NCBI GenBank assembly: GCA_963704815.1
Contig: CAVPHU010000001.1
Span: forward strand, 1,612,001 to 1,676,000
Reading direction: 5' to 3'
DNA from: DATKWD01 sp963704815
GTDB taxonomy: Bacteria > Actinomycetota > Acidimicrobiia > Acidimicrobiales > Salinilacustritrichaceae
Length of the DNA: 64,000 nucleotides
Part shown: piece after piece, positions 53,963 to 63,833 of the stretch
How positions within the stretch are numbered: the stretch's first letter is position 1
Layout of the letters: the number at the start of each line of letters is the position of its first letter
Program-made: the position numbers and the translations under genes
The notes under the pieces: generated by a model
Seen by the model: only the letters and a program-made list of their open reading frames with translations
Database searches by the model: none
Told to the model about the DNA's origin: nothing

Positions 53963-55438
53963 TCATGCAGCCTCGGCGTCCAGGTCGGCGACGGCGGCTC
54001 GGCGTCGCTCACTGTGGCCCATCCGGAAGCTGTACGCGGCGATGAACCCGGCGGCGAGGATGATGACCGCAGCGAACCAGAGCGCCAGCCGCGTGCCGGG
54101 GAGGAACAGCGAGTAGCCGCCGAATTCGATCCGTTGGTCGTCGAGCACCGACGAGGAGATGTCGCCGAACACCTGGGCGAGCAACGGCCCGACTGCGAAC
54201 GCCAGCAGCACACAGATCCGGACCAGGGTGTTGAGCGCACCGAAGATGCGGCCCCGCAGCTCGTCCTCCACGCTCTCGTGCAACAACGTGAACCCCAGGA
54301 CGTAGACCGCGCCGGCGCAGATTCCGAGCCCGGCCACGAACAGCGACGCCGTCCAGAGCGAACTCATCGAGGCGGCGATGAACAGCGACACGCTCGCGAG
54401 GAACACGGCGATGGTGAACACCCAGTCCTTCGGCAGCCAGCGCTCGAGGATCGAGAGGAGGAAGATGCCGACCGCCACCCCGATCCCCATGGCGAAAATG
54501 AGGATGCCGAAGCCGGTCTCGCCGGCACCGAGCACGTCCACCGCGAAGATGGGGCCGAGCGGGACGAGCATGCCCCCACCGATCAGGGCAACGGCGAGTC
54601 CCAGGTTGACGGCCCGAGCCGTGGGGCTGACGAAGATGAACGCCCACCCCTCCTTCAGCTCGCCGAACGCCTGCCCGAAGTCGATCCGGCTGCGGGTGCG
54701 TTCCTTGGCGAGGTCGCGCTCTTCGCGCCGTCTCTTCGGCAACGGCAGGGTCGAGATCATGATCGCCGACACGACGAAGGTCAGCGCGTCGAAGTAGAAG
54801 GCGAGCCCCAACTGATCGGCCCGCAGGAACCCGAGCCACGACACGTCGGCCAGGCTCTGCCCGGCCTTGGACAACAGCGAGAACAACCCGGCCGCAACCG
54901 GAAAGGTGCCGTAGGCCGCGATGAGCGAGAGCGAGTTGGCCGTCGTCAGGTGGTCGGTCGGGACGAGGTGAGGCACCGATGCCTCTTTCGCCGGCGCCCA
55001 CAGGAGGGTGAACACCTCGAGCACCAGCGACGCCAGGATGAGCCCGAGCACGGTGTCGACGAACGGCAGCGTGACCATCACCATGGCCCGGCCGAGGTCG
55101 CACGACACCATGAGCTTCTTGCGGTCCCATCGGTCGGCGAAGACGCCGGCCACGGGAGCGAGGAACAGACCCGGGGCCAGCCGTGCAGCCAGCACGACAC
55201 CGACCGCTGCGCCCTCGTTGCCTCCCGCTCCGACCCGGGTGGCCAGCGCGGTGATGGCCAGCAGCCCGAGCCAGTCGCCCGTGGCCGAGACGACCTGGGT
55301 CAGCCAGAGCCGGAAGAACGTGATCGAGCCGAACAGCCGGAGGTGCCAGCTGCGCTTGTCCGAGTCGTCGGGCACCGGTTGGCCCGACTCCGACGAGACA
55401 GCCGTCTCGTCGGGGTCGACGTCACTCGGCTCCGCCAC
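53963..55438 (-). CDS. MFS transporter (MFS_3 / enterobactin-exporter-like)
   Basis: About 491 residues with 12 predicted membrane helices. Loop motif FADRWDRKKLMVSCDLGRA after helix 2, and VEDELRGRIFGALNTLVR in the second half, match the MFS_3 group common next to tmk and topA in Actinobacteria. Two in-frame GTG starts (55447, 55438) are possible; I use 55438. Substrate unknown. Confidence 0.82.
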   Translation of the reverse strand: MAEPSDVDPDETAVSSESGQPVPDDSDKRSWHLRLFGSITFFRLWLTQVVSATGDWLGLLAITALATRVGAGGNEGAAVGVVLAARLAPGLFLAPVAGVFADRWDRKKLMVSCDLGRAMVMVTLPFVDTVLGLILASLVLEVFTLLWAPAKEASVPHLVPTDHLTTANSLSLIAAYGTFPVAAGLFSLLSKAGQSLADVSWLGFLRADQLGLAFYFDALTFVVSAIMISTLPLPKRRREERDLAKERTRSRIDFGQAFGELKEGWAFIFVSPTARAVNLGLAVALIGGGMLVPLGPIFAVDVLGAGETGFGILIFAMGIGVAVGIFLLSILERWLPKDWVFTIAVFLASVSLFIAASMSSLWTASLFVAGLGICAGAVYVLGFTLLHESVEDELRGRIFGALNTLVRICVLLAFAVGPLLAQVFGDISSSVLDDQRIEFGGYSLFLPGTRLALWFAAVIILAAGFIAAYSFRMGHSERRRAAVADLDAEAA

Positions 55439-55490
55439 GAGTCCCACGTTAGAGACTCGGGGCTGCCTGATCGTCGGATGTCGAGCGGGT

Positions 55491-58169
55491 TCAGCCCGCC
55501 GACTTCTTCGCAGCAGTCTTCTTCTTGGCCGGCTTCTTCTTCGCCGGCTTCCTCTTGGCGGCCTTCTTCTTGGCGGCCTTCTTCTTGGCTGCGGCCTTCT
55601 TCTTCGCCTTCTTGGCCGGACCCTTGTCCCGTCGCATCTGGAGCAGCTCGATCGCACGCTCGTCGGTCAGCGTCTCGACGTCGTCGCCCTTCCGGAGGCT
55701 GGCGTTGTATTCGCCGTCGGTCACGTAGGCACCGAACCGACCGTCCTTCACGACCATCTGCTCGCCGCTGACCGGGTCCTCGCCGAGCTCCTTGAGGACG
55801 GTCTGAGCGGCCTGGCCCCGGCGTCGCTTCGGCTGCTTGAAGAGCTCGAGAGCCTCTTCCAGCGTGACGTCGAACAGTTGCTGCTCGCGCTCGAGGCTCC
55901 GCGAGTCGCTCCCCTTGCCTTCGCCCTTGCTGAGGTACGGCCCGTAGCGCCCGTTGAGGGCGATGATCGGTTCGCCCGACTCGGGGTCGAGCCCCACCTG
56001 GCGCGGGAGTTCGAGGAGCTTGAGCGCGTCCTCGAGCGTCGTGCGCTCGATGGCCATGTCCTTGAACAGCGACGCCATCTTGGGCTTCTCCCAGCCCTCG
56101 GGGAGATCGTCGTGTTCGCCCAGCTGCACGTAGGGACCGAATCGGCCGTTCTTCACGAACACCGGAAGTCCCGACTCGGGGTGGACCCCGATGGGCTCGT
56201 CACCCTTGGGGGCGTCGAGGAGTTCGATCGCCTTCTCGCGCGTCAGCTCGTCGGGGCTGAGGTCGTCGGGGATCGAGGCCGTGTCGTCGCCGCGCTTCAC
56301 ATAGGGCCCGTAGCGGCCCGGTTTGACGACGATCTTCTCGCCGTCGTCGTCGGCCCACTGGATGATCGTGTTGATCTCGGCGGCGTCGATGCTCTCCATC
56401 CCCTCGTCCACCAACTGGCTGAGCCCGGGCTGCCCGTTGCCGAACCAGAAGGTGTGAAGCCAGGCCTCCCGCTCCTTGTCGCCGGCCGCGATCTGGTCGA
56501 GGTCGTCTTCCATCCGGGCCGTGAACTCGTAGTCGACGAGGTCGTGGAACTGGGCTTCGAGCATGTTGACCACGGCGAACGCAGTCCACGACGGCACCAA
56601 CGCCGAGCCCTTCTTCCACACGTAGCCACGATCCTGGATCGTCTGCATGATCGAGGCGTACGTGGACGGACGACCCACGCCGAGTTCCTCGAGCCGCTTG
56701 ACCAGCGACGCCTCGGTGAACCGAGCCGGCGGCTGCGTGGTGTGATCCTTGGTCTCTATCGCCGGATCGGGCAGCGCGTCACCCTCGGCCATGGCGGGCA
56801 GCAACGACTCGCTGTCGTCGAGATCGGCCTCGGGATCGTCGGACCCTTCGACGTAGGCCCGCATGTATCCCGGGAAGGTGATCGTGCGACCGCTCGCCGA
56901 CCATTCGGTCACCCGCGGAGCGTCGGCCACGGCCGGACTGACCGCGGCTTCGGCGCCGATGCGCACCGACACGGTCTGACCGACCGCATCGGCCATCTGC
57001 GAAGCGACGGTCCGCTTCCAGATCAGGTCGTAGACCGCCGATTGCTGGCTGTTGAGCTCGTCCGCGACCTGGGCCGGCGTGCGGAACGTGTCGCCCGCTG
57101 GTCGGATCGCCTCGTGGGCTTCCTGGGCGTTCTTCGACTTGCTGGCGTACACCCGGGGCGAGTCGTGGCAGGTACTCGTTGCCGTACAGCTCGCGGACCT
57201 GGCCCCGGGCCGCGTTCATCGCGGTGTCCGACAGCGTGATCGAGTCGGTTCGCATGTAGGTGATGTAGCCGTTCTCGTAGAGCCCCTGTGCGACGCGCAT
57301 GACCTGCGACGCGCTCATGCGGAGCTTGCGGCCGCCCTCCTGCTGAAGCGTCGAGGTCATGAACGGAGGCTTCGGCCGCGACCGGTAGGGCTTGGTCTCG
57401 GTGCTGTTGACCGAGAACGACGCGCCGATCGAGGCGCACGCGGAGGTCGCGGGCGGTCGGCTCGTCGAGGACGGCCACCTGAGCGTTCTTCGGACGGCCC
57501 GAGTCGTCGAAGTCCTTGCCGGTCGCCACCTTGGCTCCGTCGACCCTGGTCAGCTTTGCCGCGAACCCCGGCGATGTCGCGAACGATGCCTCGAGGTCCC
57601 AGTAACCGGCGGCGACGAACGCCATCCGTTCACGCTCGCGCTCGACCACCAGTCGCACCGCCGGGCTCTGGACCCGACCGGCCGACAGCCCCTGGTTGAC
57701 CTTTCTCCACAGCAGGCCCGACACGGGATACCCGAACAACCGGTCGACAATGCGCCGGGTCTCCTGAGCATCGACGAGGCCGTAGTCGATGTCTCGCCAG
57801 TTCTCGACCGCATGCTCGATGGCGCTGCGGGTGATCTCGTGGAACACCATCCGCCGAACCGGGACCTGTGGCTTGAGGATCTCGAGCAGGTGCCACGAGA
57901 TGGCCTCGCCCTCGCGGTCCTCATCCGTCGCGAGATAGAGCTCCGACGGCGTCCTTCAGCGCGGCCCGGAGGTCACGGATGACCTCCTTCTTGCTGGCGT
58001 GGACCTCGTAGTCGGGCTTGAAGTGGTTGTCGACGTCGACCGAGAGCCCCTTGGCCTTGAGATCGCGGACGTGCCCGATCGACGACAGCACCGTGAAATC
58101 GCCGCCGAGGAACGACTCGATCGTGCGCGCTTTCGCCGGAGACTCGACGATGACAAGGGGCTTGGCCAC
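55491..58169 (-). CDS. topA: DNA topoisomerase I (three frame breaks)
   Basis: Type IA topoisomerase. GTG 58169 begins VAKPLVIVESPAKARTIES. Extra bases near 57943, 57430 and 57160 break the frame; in order the pieces give LATDEDREGEAISWHL, GYPVSGLLWRKVNQGLSAGRVQSPAV, the active-site Tyr in YITYMRTDSI, EAHEAIRPAG, RPSTYASIMQTI and then several C-terminal GRFGPYV repeats. About 891 residues, ending in a Lys/Ala-rich tail (KKAKKKAAAKKKAAKKK). An essential gene with every motif present, so errors in the sequence are the likely cause. Confidence 0.9.
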
Positions 58170-58241
58170 GCCGACAGTGAATGAGGGTGCCGTCTCCCTT
58201 GTCAAACGCCGGGTCGCTCGGCGAGTATCTTCGGGACCACG

Positions 58242-59174
58242 ATGGCGACCTTGTTGCACCTGCTCTGGGATCTCGTCGAGCGCCCCGACGAGCGGACCGA
58301 ATACCTGCACGACCCGGCCGGGTACGTCCGAGCTCACGGACGCGCCGGCCTCACGGCCGAGGACGTCCATGCGGCGCTCGATGTCGTCTGCGACCTCGTG
58401 CCGGCCGACCTCGCCGCCGTCATCGAGGCCGGCAAGCCGGCCGCACCTGCGCTGTCCCTCGCGAGCGACGAGACACCGCTCGATCGCGGACTGTTGTTGT
58501 TGTCCCACATCGTCGAGTCGCTCGATGGTCAGCCCGAAGCGGACCCCCGACCCGACCCGAAGGACACGGCGATCGACCCAGCCGAGGTCGCGGCCGACGC
58601 TGCGCCGCTCGGCGGCATCGCGCCGTCAGACGAGATCTCACCGTCCGACGAGGAAGCGTCGTCGGCCGAACCCGCCCACATGACCTTCGACCCGTCCGCG
58701 CTTGAGATCGACGACGATCCGCTGCGGTCGCACGAGGTGACCGAACCGGCGATGGCTGCCCACGACGAGCTGCCGTTCGACCCCACGTCCATCCTCCTGG
58801 CGGATGACGGCGAGTCCGACATGGCCGACGTCGTGCCGCTCTTGCGCGACGACCCAGCGGCCCCCGAGTTCGCCGAGACGGCGACGACCGAGTCGCCCGG
58901 CGACCACGGAACGGTCGAGGAGCGAGTGCTCGCAGCCGAACCGCCTGCCGCGACCCTGGTCCCCGAGGGCGGCTTCGGAACCGGTGGGCTCGACGTCGCG
59001 GCCGACGACGGCGACCCGACACCTCGAGACGACGACGACACCGACGACACCGAGGACGAAGTCGCCGAGGCCACGATCGGCCGCACGAACCTGTTCACGA
59101 AGAAGCCGGGGGTGGTCCTCCCGACGCTGGGCATCGACGCGTCGGACTGGTACGACGAGGACGAGCCCGAATAG
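58242..59174 (+). CDS. Acidic protein with IniB-like N-terminal domain
   Basis: 310 residues. N-terminal 55 residues (LLHLLWDLVERPDERTEYLH, then AEDVHAALDVVCDLV) resemble the IniB N-terminal domain. The rest is a low-complexity Asp/Glu/Pro/Ala-rich region ending in GVVLPTLGIDASDWYDEDEPE. No enzymatic motif. It diverges from topA by 72 bp. Possibly a structural or partner protein. Confidence 0.6.
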   Translation: MATLLHLLWDLVERPDERTEYLHDPAGYVRAHGRAGLTAEDVHAALDVVCDLVPADLAAVIEAGKPAAPALSLASDETPLDRGLLLLSHIVESLDGQPEADPRPDPKDTAIDPAEVAADAAPLGGIAPSDEISPSDEEASSAEPAHMTFDPSALEIDDDPLRSHEVTEPAMAAHDELPFDPTSILLADDGESDMADVVPLLRDDPAAPEFAETATTESPGDHGTVEERVLAAEPPAATLVPEGGFGTGGLDVAADDGDPTPRDDDDTDDTEDEVAEATIGRTNLFTKKPGVVLPTLGIDASDWYDEDEPE

Positions 59175-59233
59175 ACGCCCGATTCCGCCGGATTCGAGAC
59201 CGACGACCCGTCGCCGCTCGCGACGTTCGAGGC

Positions 59234-59375
59234 TCAGCCGCCGATGGCGCTGCCGACGCGGGTGGCGACGACGAGCACCAGCAGTCCGAGTCCGATCCCG
59301 AGGACGACGGCCACCACGATGCCGCGCGACCGCGAGCAGCGACTCGCCGTCGCGGTCGAGATGGGTGCCTTTCAC
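59234..59375 (-). CDS. Small membrane protein (about 46 residues, one extra base)
   Basis: GTG 59375 gives VKGTHLDRDGESLLAV, then, one extra base later (near 59325), RGIVVAVVLGIGLGLLVLVV and the end ATRVGSAIGG to a TGA at 59236-59234. One transmembrane helix. The clear promoter immediately upstream supports that it is a real gene even though a single indel breaks it. Function unknown. Confidence 0.55.
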
Positions 59376-59383
59376 AGACTCAC

Positions 59384-59412
59384 ATGTTACGAATTTGCAA
59401 CAGTGATGACAA
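59384..59412 (-). promoter_or_regulatory. Promoter for the small membrane protein
   Basis: TTGTCA (59412-59407) and TAACAT (59389-59384) on the minus strand are spaced by 17 nt. Transcription would start about at the GTG 59375, a leaderless or near-leaderless message. One of the best-formed sigma-70-type promoters in the window. Confidence 0.6.
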
Positions 59413-59467
59413 GGTGATGACGATGTGCCTTCGGTCACCTCAGCGGTGACGGAGACCGGCGAGTCGA

Positions 59468-60652
59468 TCAGCCGAGCGTGCGGACCACGATGGCGTCGCC
59501 CTGACCGCCGCCACCGCAAAGGCCGGCGGCACCGAGGCCACCGCCGCGGCGCTTGAGCTCGTGGAGCAACGTGAGGGCCAGTCGGTTGCCCGACATGCCC
59601 ACCGGGTGGCCGAGGGCGATGGCACCACCGTTGACGTTCACGATCTCGTCGCTGATGCCGAGTTCGTCCATCGAGGCCACGCCGACGGCAGCGAAGGCTT
59701 CGTTGATCTCGAACAGATCGACATCGCCGACCTGCTTGCCCGACTGACCGAGGGCGGCGTTGATGGCCCGGCTCGGTTGGGTGAGCAGCGACGCGTCGGG
59801 GCCGGCCACCTGGCCATAACCGAGGACCTCGCCGAGCGGCGTCACGTCGTGCTCGTCGGCGAAGGCCTTCGACACCACGACCACCGCCGAACCGCCGTCG
59901 CTGATCTGGCTGGCGTTGCCGGCCGTGATGTTCCCGGTCTTCTCGAACGCCGGGCGCAGCTGGCCCAGGCTCTCGACGGTCGTGTCGGCACGCACACCCT
60001 CATCGGTATCGACGACCACCGGGTCGCCACGGCGCTGCGGTACCTCGACCGGCACGATCTCCTCAGCGAAGAGGCCGTCCTTGATGGCTCGGGCCGCCCG
60101 CTCGTGGCTGGCAGCTGCCAATTGGTCCTGGGGCTCGCGGGCGAGGCCGACGGCTCCGGCGTAGCGCTCGGTGCCGAGTCCCATGGCGCAGTCGTCGAAC
60201 GCACAGAACAGCCCGTCGTACATCATCGAGTCGATGACTTCCTTGTCGCCGGCCCGGTAGCCCGCACGTGCGCCGGGAAGGAGGTAGGGGGCGTTGGTCA
60301 TCGACTCCATGCCGCCAGCCACCACGACGTCGGCGACACCGGAGGAGATCAACTGGTCGGCGAGGAAGATGGCGTTCAGACCGGACAGGCAGACCTTGTT
60401 GATCGTGGTGGACGGCACGTCCATCGGGATCCCGCCGTTGACCGCCGCCTGACGTGCAGTGATCTGACCTGCCCCGGCCTGCAGCACCTGGCCCATGAAG
60501 ACGTAGTCGACCTTGTCGGGGCTGACCTCGGCCCGCTCGAGCGCAGCCTTGATGGCTGCACCACCGAGGTCGGTGGCGGCGAGTCCGGCGAACGCACCCG
60601 AAAGCTTGCCGATCGGCGTGCGTGCGCCGGCGAGAATCACGGAACCTGGCAT
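59468..60652 (-). CDS. Acetyl-CoA C-acetyltransferase (thiolase)
   Basis: 394 residues from ATG 60652 (GGGGAG upstream). Catalytic Cys in INKVCLSGLNAI, His in NGGAIALGHPVG, and the C-terminal Cys in AAGLCGGGGQGDA. Condenses or cleaves acetoacetyl-CoA. Stands between a small membrane gene and a coiled-coil gene; an inverted repeat precedes it. With methylmalonyl-CoA epimerase nearby, fits acyl-CoA metabolism. Confidence 0.93.
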   Translation of the reverse strand: MPGSVILAGARTPIGKLSGAFAGLAATDLGGAAIKAALERAEVSPDKVDYVFMGQVLQAGAGQITARQAAVNGGIPMDVPSTTINKVCLSGLNAIFLADQLISSGVADVVVAGGMESMTNAPYLLPGARAGYRAGDKEVIDSMMYDGLFCAFDDCAMGLGTERYAGAVGLAREPQDQLAAASHERAARAIKDGLFAEEIVPVEVPQRRGDPVVVDTDEGVRADTTVESLGQLRPAFEKTGNITAGNASQISDGGSAVVVVSKAFADEHDVTPLGEVLGYGQVAGPDASLLTQPSRAINAALGQSGKQVGDVDLFEINEAFAAVGVASMDELGISDEIVNVNGGAIALGHPVGMSGNRLALTLLHELKRRGGGLGAAGLCGGGGQGDAIVVRTLG

Positions 60653-60684
60653 GAAATGGTCTCCCCCGGGAGAGCGGACGATGG

Positions 60685-60709
60685 GACCCTCCACCCTAGG
60701 TGGAGGGTC
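60685..60709. promoter_or_regulatory. Inverted repeat in front of the thiolase gene
   Basis: A perfect 11-bp inverted repeat (GACCCTCCACC, CTA, GGTGGAGGGTC) lies 32 bp upstream of the thiolase ATG and after the stop of the coiled-coil gene. It could be an operator of a TetR-type regulator or a terminator; there is no T-run. Confidence 0.5.
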
Positions 60710-60745
60710 GTCCTCGACCCCAGCCCGGCGGCCGGAGTGCTCGGA

Positions 60746-61183
60746 TCAGCGGTGGGAGCGGCGGGTCGACGCAACCGAGTTCGCGACTGCAGCCGACACG
60801 GCATTGCCGAGGAGTCGGTCGAATCCCTCGGGGAGGGGGCCCCGACCTGTCGTGAGGTGCTCGTCGGTCAGCTGCGGGTCGTCGAGCGTCAGATCGAGTC
60901 GCTGGTCGGCGGCGTGGGGGGTGGACTCGGCCTCGAAGGACGACAGCACCTGCGGCCGGTTGCTCGCCCGCTGTTGGGCGATCTCCAGCACGGCCCTGGA
61001 CTTCTGGAGGTAGATCTCCGCCTCGCTGCGCTTGGCCGCCGCGGCGCGTTCGGCCTTGACGACCATCAGGTCGGCTCGGCGATTCGCCTCGTCGAGGATG
61101 GCGTCGGCCTCGAGACGCGCCTGTGCGACCAGTTCGGAGGCTGCGGCGAATCCGGCGCGGAGCAGCTCGTCGTCGCTCGACAT
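60746..61183 (-). CDS. Coiled-coil protein, DivIVA-like style, unknown function
   Basis: 145 residues from ATG 61183. A continuous alpha-helical coiled coil, rich in Ala, Glu and Arg (residues about 15-70; ELVAQARLEADAILDEANRR and AAKRSEAEIYLQKSRAVLE), then a flexible end. Resembles DivIVA- or V-ATPase-like helices without a definite family. Divergent from the epimerase gene by 79 bp. Confidence 0.6.
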   Translation of the reverse strand: MSSDDELLRAGFAAASELVAQARLEADAILDEANRRADLMVVKAERAAAAKRSEAEIYLQKSRAVLEIAQQRASNRPQVLSSFEAESTPHAADQRLDLTLDDPQLTDEHLTTGRGPLPEGFDRLLGNAVSAAVANSVASTRRSHR

Positions 61184-61262
61184 CGGGATCAGTCTAGCGA
61201 AGTGACCGCGCACCGCGGTGATCGTGCTCGGGGCGCAGGCAGCGCTACGTTGGAGGCCGATG

Positions 61263-61661
61263 ATGCTCACCGAGATCGACCACGTCGCCATCGCCGTCAA
61301 CGACCTCGAGGCGGCGATCGCCTACTACCACACCACCTTCGGTGCGACCGTCGAGCACCGCGAGACCGTGGCCTCCGACGGTGTCGAGGAAGCATTGCTC
61401 GCAGTGGCCGACAGCTACATCCAGTTGCTCACGCCGACCACCCCCGAGTCGCCGGTGGCGAAGTACCTCGAGAAGAAGGGTGAGGGCATCCATCACGTGG
61501 GCTACCGCGTCGACGACTGCGCTGCGGCGCTGCAGTCGGTGAAGGACCAGGGCGGTCGGGTCATCGACGAGGCACCGCGGCCAGGCAGCCGCGGGACCAC
61601 CGTCGCCTTCGTGCATCCCAAGGCAGCGTTCGGCACCCTGATCGAACTCGTTCAGGAGTAG
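61263..61661 (+). CDS. mce: Methylmalonyl-CoA epimerase
   Basis: 132 residues from ATG 61263, which has a GGAGG ribosome site 6 nt upstream; ATG 61260 is less well spaced. Glyoxalase fold. Metal ligands His in EIDHVAIAV, His in GIHHVGYRV, Glu in TLIELVQE. The HPKAAFGTLIELVQE end is typical. Interconverts R- and S-methylmalonyl-CoA in propionate metabolism. Confidence 0.92.
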   Translation: MLTEIDHVAIAVNDLEAAIAYYHTTFGATVEHRETVASDGVEEALLAVADSYIQLLTPTTPESPVAKYLEKKGEGIHHVGYRVDDCAAALQSVKDQGGRVIDEAPRPGSRGTTVAFVHPKAAFGTLIELVQE

Positions 61662-61679
61662 CGCCGCACCGCGCACCGT

Positions 61680-62774
61680 TCAGGTCGTGCCGAGTGAGCC
61701 CAACCACTCGGCCAGGATGGCGTCCGCGTTCACGGGGTCGATCCCGTCGACCACGAGCACCAGGTTCTCGTCGACGGCGACCCGAACCGACGCGCCGGCG
61801 TCGCCGGCGAACACCGTGCGACCGGCCACGACCTCCTCGGTCACCTCACCTCCCGAGCGCTCGGCCGCGAGCAGCCGCATCGGTTCGACGAGTTCTTCCG
61901 CCGAGGCGTAGCTGGCGCGCGCAGCAGGCAGGACCCACGCCGCCCCACGGATCTCGTTGCCGATGACCACGAGGCGGGCCTCGGGCAAGCCCAGGAGGCC
62001 GTCGAGCAACGGTGCGGGCTGGGGTTCGTAGGCCAGGTCGCCCTTCTCGTCGTCGCCCGGGAACAGGTCGAACTCGAATCCTTCGAGATCGACGAAGGCG
62101 GACGAAGCAGGCACTTCCGCGAACGGCGTGACGGTCGAGACGGCACCACCGGCGCCGCTCAGCGCACCTTGGGCGATGGTGGCCGCGAGCGTCTGGGCCC
62201 CGCCGCCGGTGGGCGCCGACACGAGCGCGACCACGTCGTCGAGCCGGAAGGTGACGAACGCCTGCGATTCGGTGGACGCGAAGAACCCGTCGACCCCGCC
62301 CAGGGCGATCTCCTGAGCGCCGCCGACCGACTCGGCCGCTCCCGACGCGAGCCCACGGACGTATCCGTCGACCGCCGCCGTGGAGGTGAACACCCCCGGC
62401 GCGAGGGTCAAGACCACCACCGAGCCGACCGGTTCTCCTGTGTCGGCGGCGTAGACGTCTCGGACCACGGCCTGCTGGACCAGCGGATCGGTCTCGTAGC
62501 CCTGGACAGACAACACCGCGGCGCCACCGGCGGTCCCGAACACCAGCCCGGCACCCGCGAGGACCGATGCAGGGTCGCGAGTCCCGAGAACGATGGCCGG
62601 ACGGATCGGCGCAGGCGATTCGGCCAACACCTGGTCCTCACCCTCGGCCAGCGGCGACGTCGTGTCCTCTCCGCCGGGTGGAGCGCAGCCGGCGGCCAGC
62701 AACGCGAGTGCGCCGAGCGCCATCGTCGCAACGCGATGTCTCGTCGAGAGGCGCTTCGCCCCGGTCGGGGTCAA
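61680..62774 (-). CDS. Predicted lipoprotein, unknown function
   Basis: 364 residues from a TTG start (62774) overlapping the hydrolase stop (TTGA). Lipobox LLAAGC (Cys about 30), then an Asp/Glu-poor extracellular domain with repeated Ala/Val-rich strands. The C-terminal half has VRVAVDENLVLVVDGID. No known domain. The coupling suggests function with the hydrolase. Confidence 0.7.
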   Translation of the reverse strand: MTPTGAKRLSTRHRVATMALGALALLAAGCAPPGGEDTTSPLAEGEDQVLAESPAPIRPAIVLGTRDPASVLAGAGLVFGTAGGAAVLSVQGYETDPLVQQAVVRDVYAADTGEPVGSVVVLTLAPGVFTSTAAVDGYVRGLASGAAESVGGAQEIALGGVDGFFASTESQAFVTFRLDDVVALVSAPTGGGAQTLAATIAQGALSGAGGAVSTVTPFAEVPASSAFVDLEGFEFDLFPGDDEKGDLAYEPQPAPLLDGLLGLPEARLVVIGNEIRGAAWVLPAARASYASAEELVEPMRLLAAERSGGEVTEEVVAGRTVFAGDAGASVRVAVDENLVLVVDGIDPVNADAILAEWLGSLGTT

Positions 62775-63685
62775 GACCCCGAGAACGTCGAGTCGATGAG
62801 CGCCGCGAGCTCGACGGGACGATCGCCCTGGATCGAGTGCCCGGCCCCGTCGACGACGTGGACCGTCGCGTCAGGCCGGCGGCGGCGCAGTTCGGCGATG
62901 TCGTCGTCGTCGACAACGGGGGAATCGGCGCCCTGCGCGATGGTCAGTGGTGCGGCCAGCGACTCGAGGGTGTCCCACAGGACGCTGTGGTCGAGGTCGA
63001 CGGCGTCGTCGCCGTCGAGTTGGCGCGGACGGCCACGCTGGTGACGCCACACCCAGCTGCCGTCGTCGAGTTGCACGCTGTTGTGAAGCACACCACGGCG
63101 CAACGAACTCTCGGACCGGGTCGGGTTGAAGAGGATCGTCCGCTCGAGGATCTCGTCGAAGGAGGCGAACGACTCGGGGCCCGCCAGGAAGCTGATGATG
63201 TCGGATGCCTTGTCGTGGTTCACGCCCGGGGTGATGTCCACCAGGAACAGCTGCCGAACCAGATCGGGTCGGTCGCCGGCCAGCGCCGTCGCGGTCAGGC
63301 CGCCGAGCGACATGCCGACCGTGAGCCGGGCGTCGGGAGCCAGCTGCTCGACCATGCCCGCCACGTCGTCGGCCAGCGACGCCGGCCCGACCGGGCGGGT
63401 CGGCGACGTGTCGGCCGAGTGCCCGTGCCCAGGAAGGTCGACCGCCAGGATCGGGCGACCGAGGGCCAGCGCGACGGTGTCCCAGGTGTGTGCGTTCTGA
63501 CCGCCGCCGTGAAGGAACACGACCTCAGGCGCCGCCGATCCCCACCGGAGGCCGCTGAGGACGCGGCCATCAGCGAGGGTGGCCTCGCACCGCTCGACCG
63601 TCGGCGGGCCGACGAGGTCGAGTCCCGCCTCGCGGGCGTTGTCCTCGAAGAACGAGAACTCGTCGTAGCCGGGGGATGCAACCAT
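62771..63685 (-). CDS. Alpha/beta-fold hydrolase
   Basis: 304 residues from ATG 63685. Oxyanion motif FLHGGGQNAHTW, nucleophile in VGMSLGGLT, probable acid in GADSPVVDDDD, His in VDGAGHSIQG. A typical epoxide-hydrolase/esterase-like sequence. Its stop overlaps the lipoprotein start by 4 bases. Substrate unknown. Confidence 0.85.
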   Translation of the reverse strand: MVASPGYDEFSFFEDNAREAGLDLVGPPTVERCEATLADGRVLSGLRWGSAAPEVVFLHGGGQNAHTWDTVALALGRPILAVDLPGHGHSADTSPTRPVGPASLADDVAGMVEQLAPDARLTVGMSLGGLTATALAGDRPDLVRQLFLVDITPGVNHDKASDIISFLAGPESFASFDEILERTILFNPTRSESSLRRGVLHNSVQLDDGSWVWRHQRGRPRQLDGDDAVDLDHSVLWDTLESLAAPLTIAQGADSPVVDDDDIAELRRRRPDATVHVVDGAGHSIQGDRPVELAALIDSTFSGS

Positions 63686-63833
63686 CGACAACGAGCGTAA
63701 GGCGTCTGACGGTTCGGTTGCGGGCAGCGCGGAGGAACCCGTTCGGACCAGCGCACGTGGCCCACGAGCACGCCTCGGCAGAGTGCGTCATCATGGGGAC
63801 CCACACGACCCGCACCAACCGAGGAGGAGTCCC

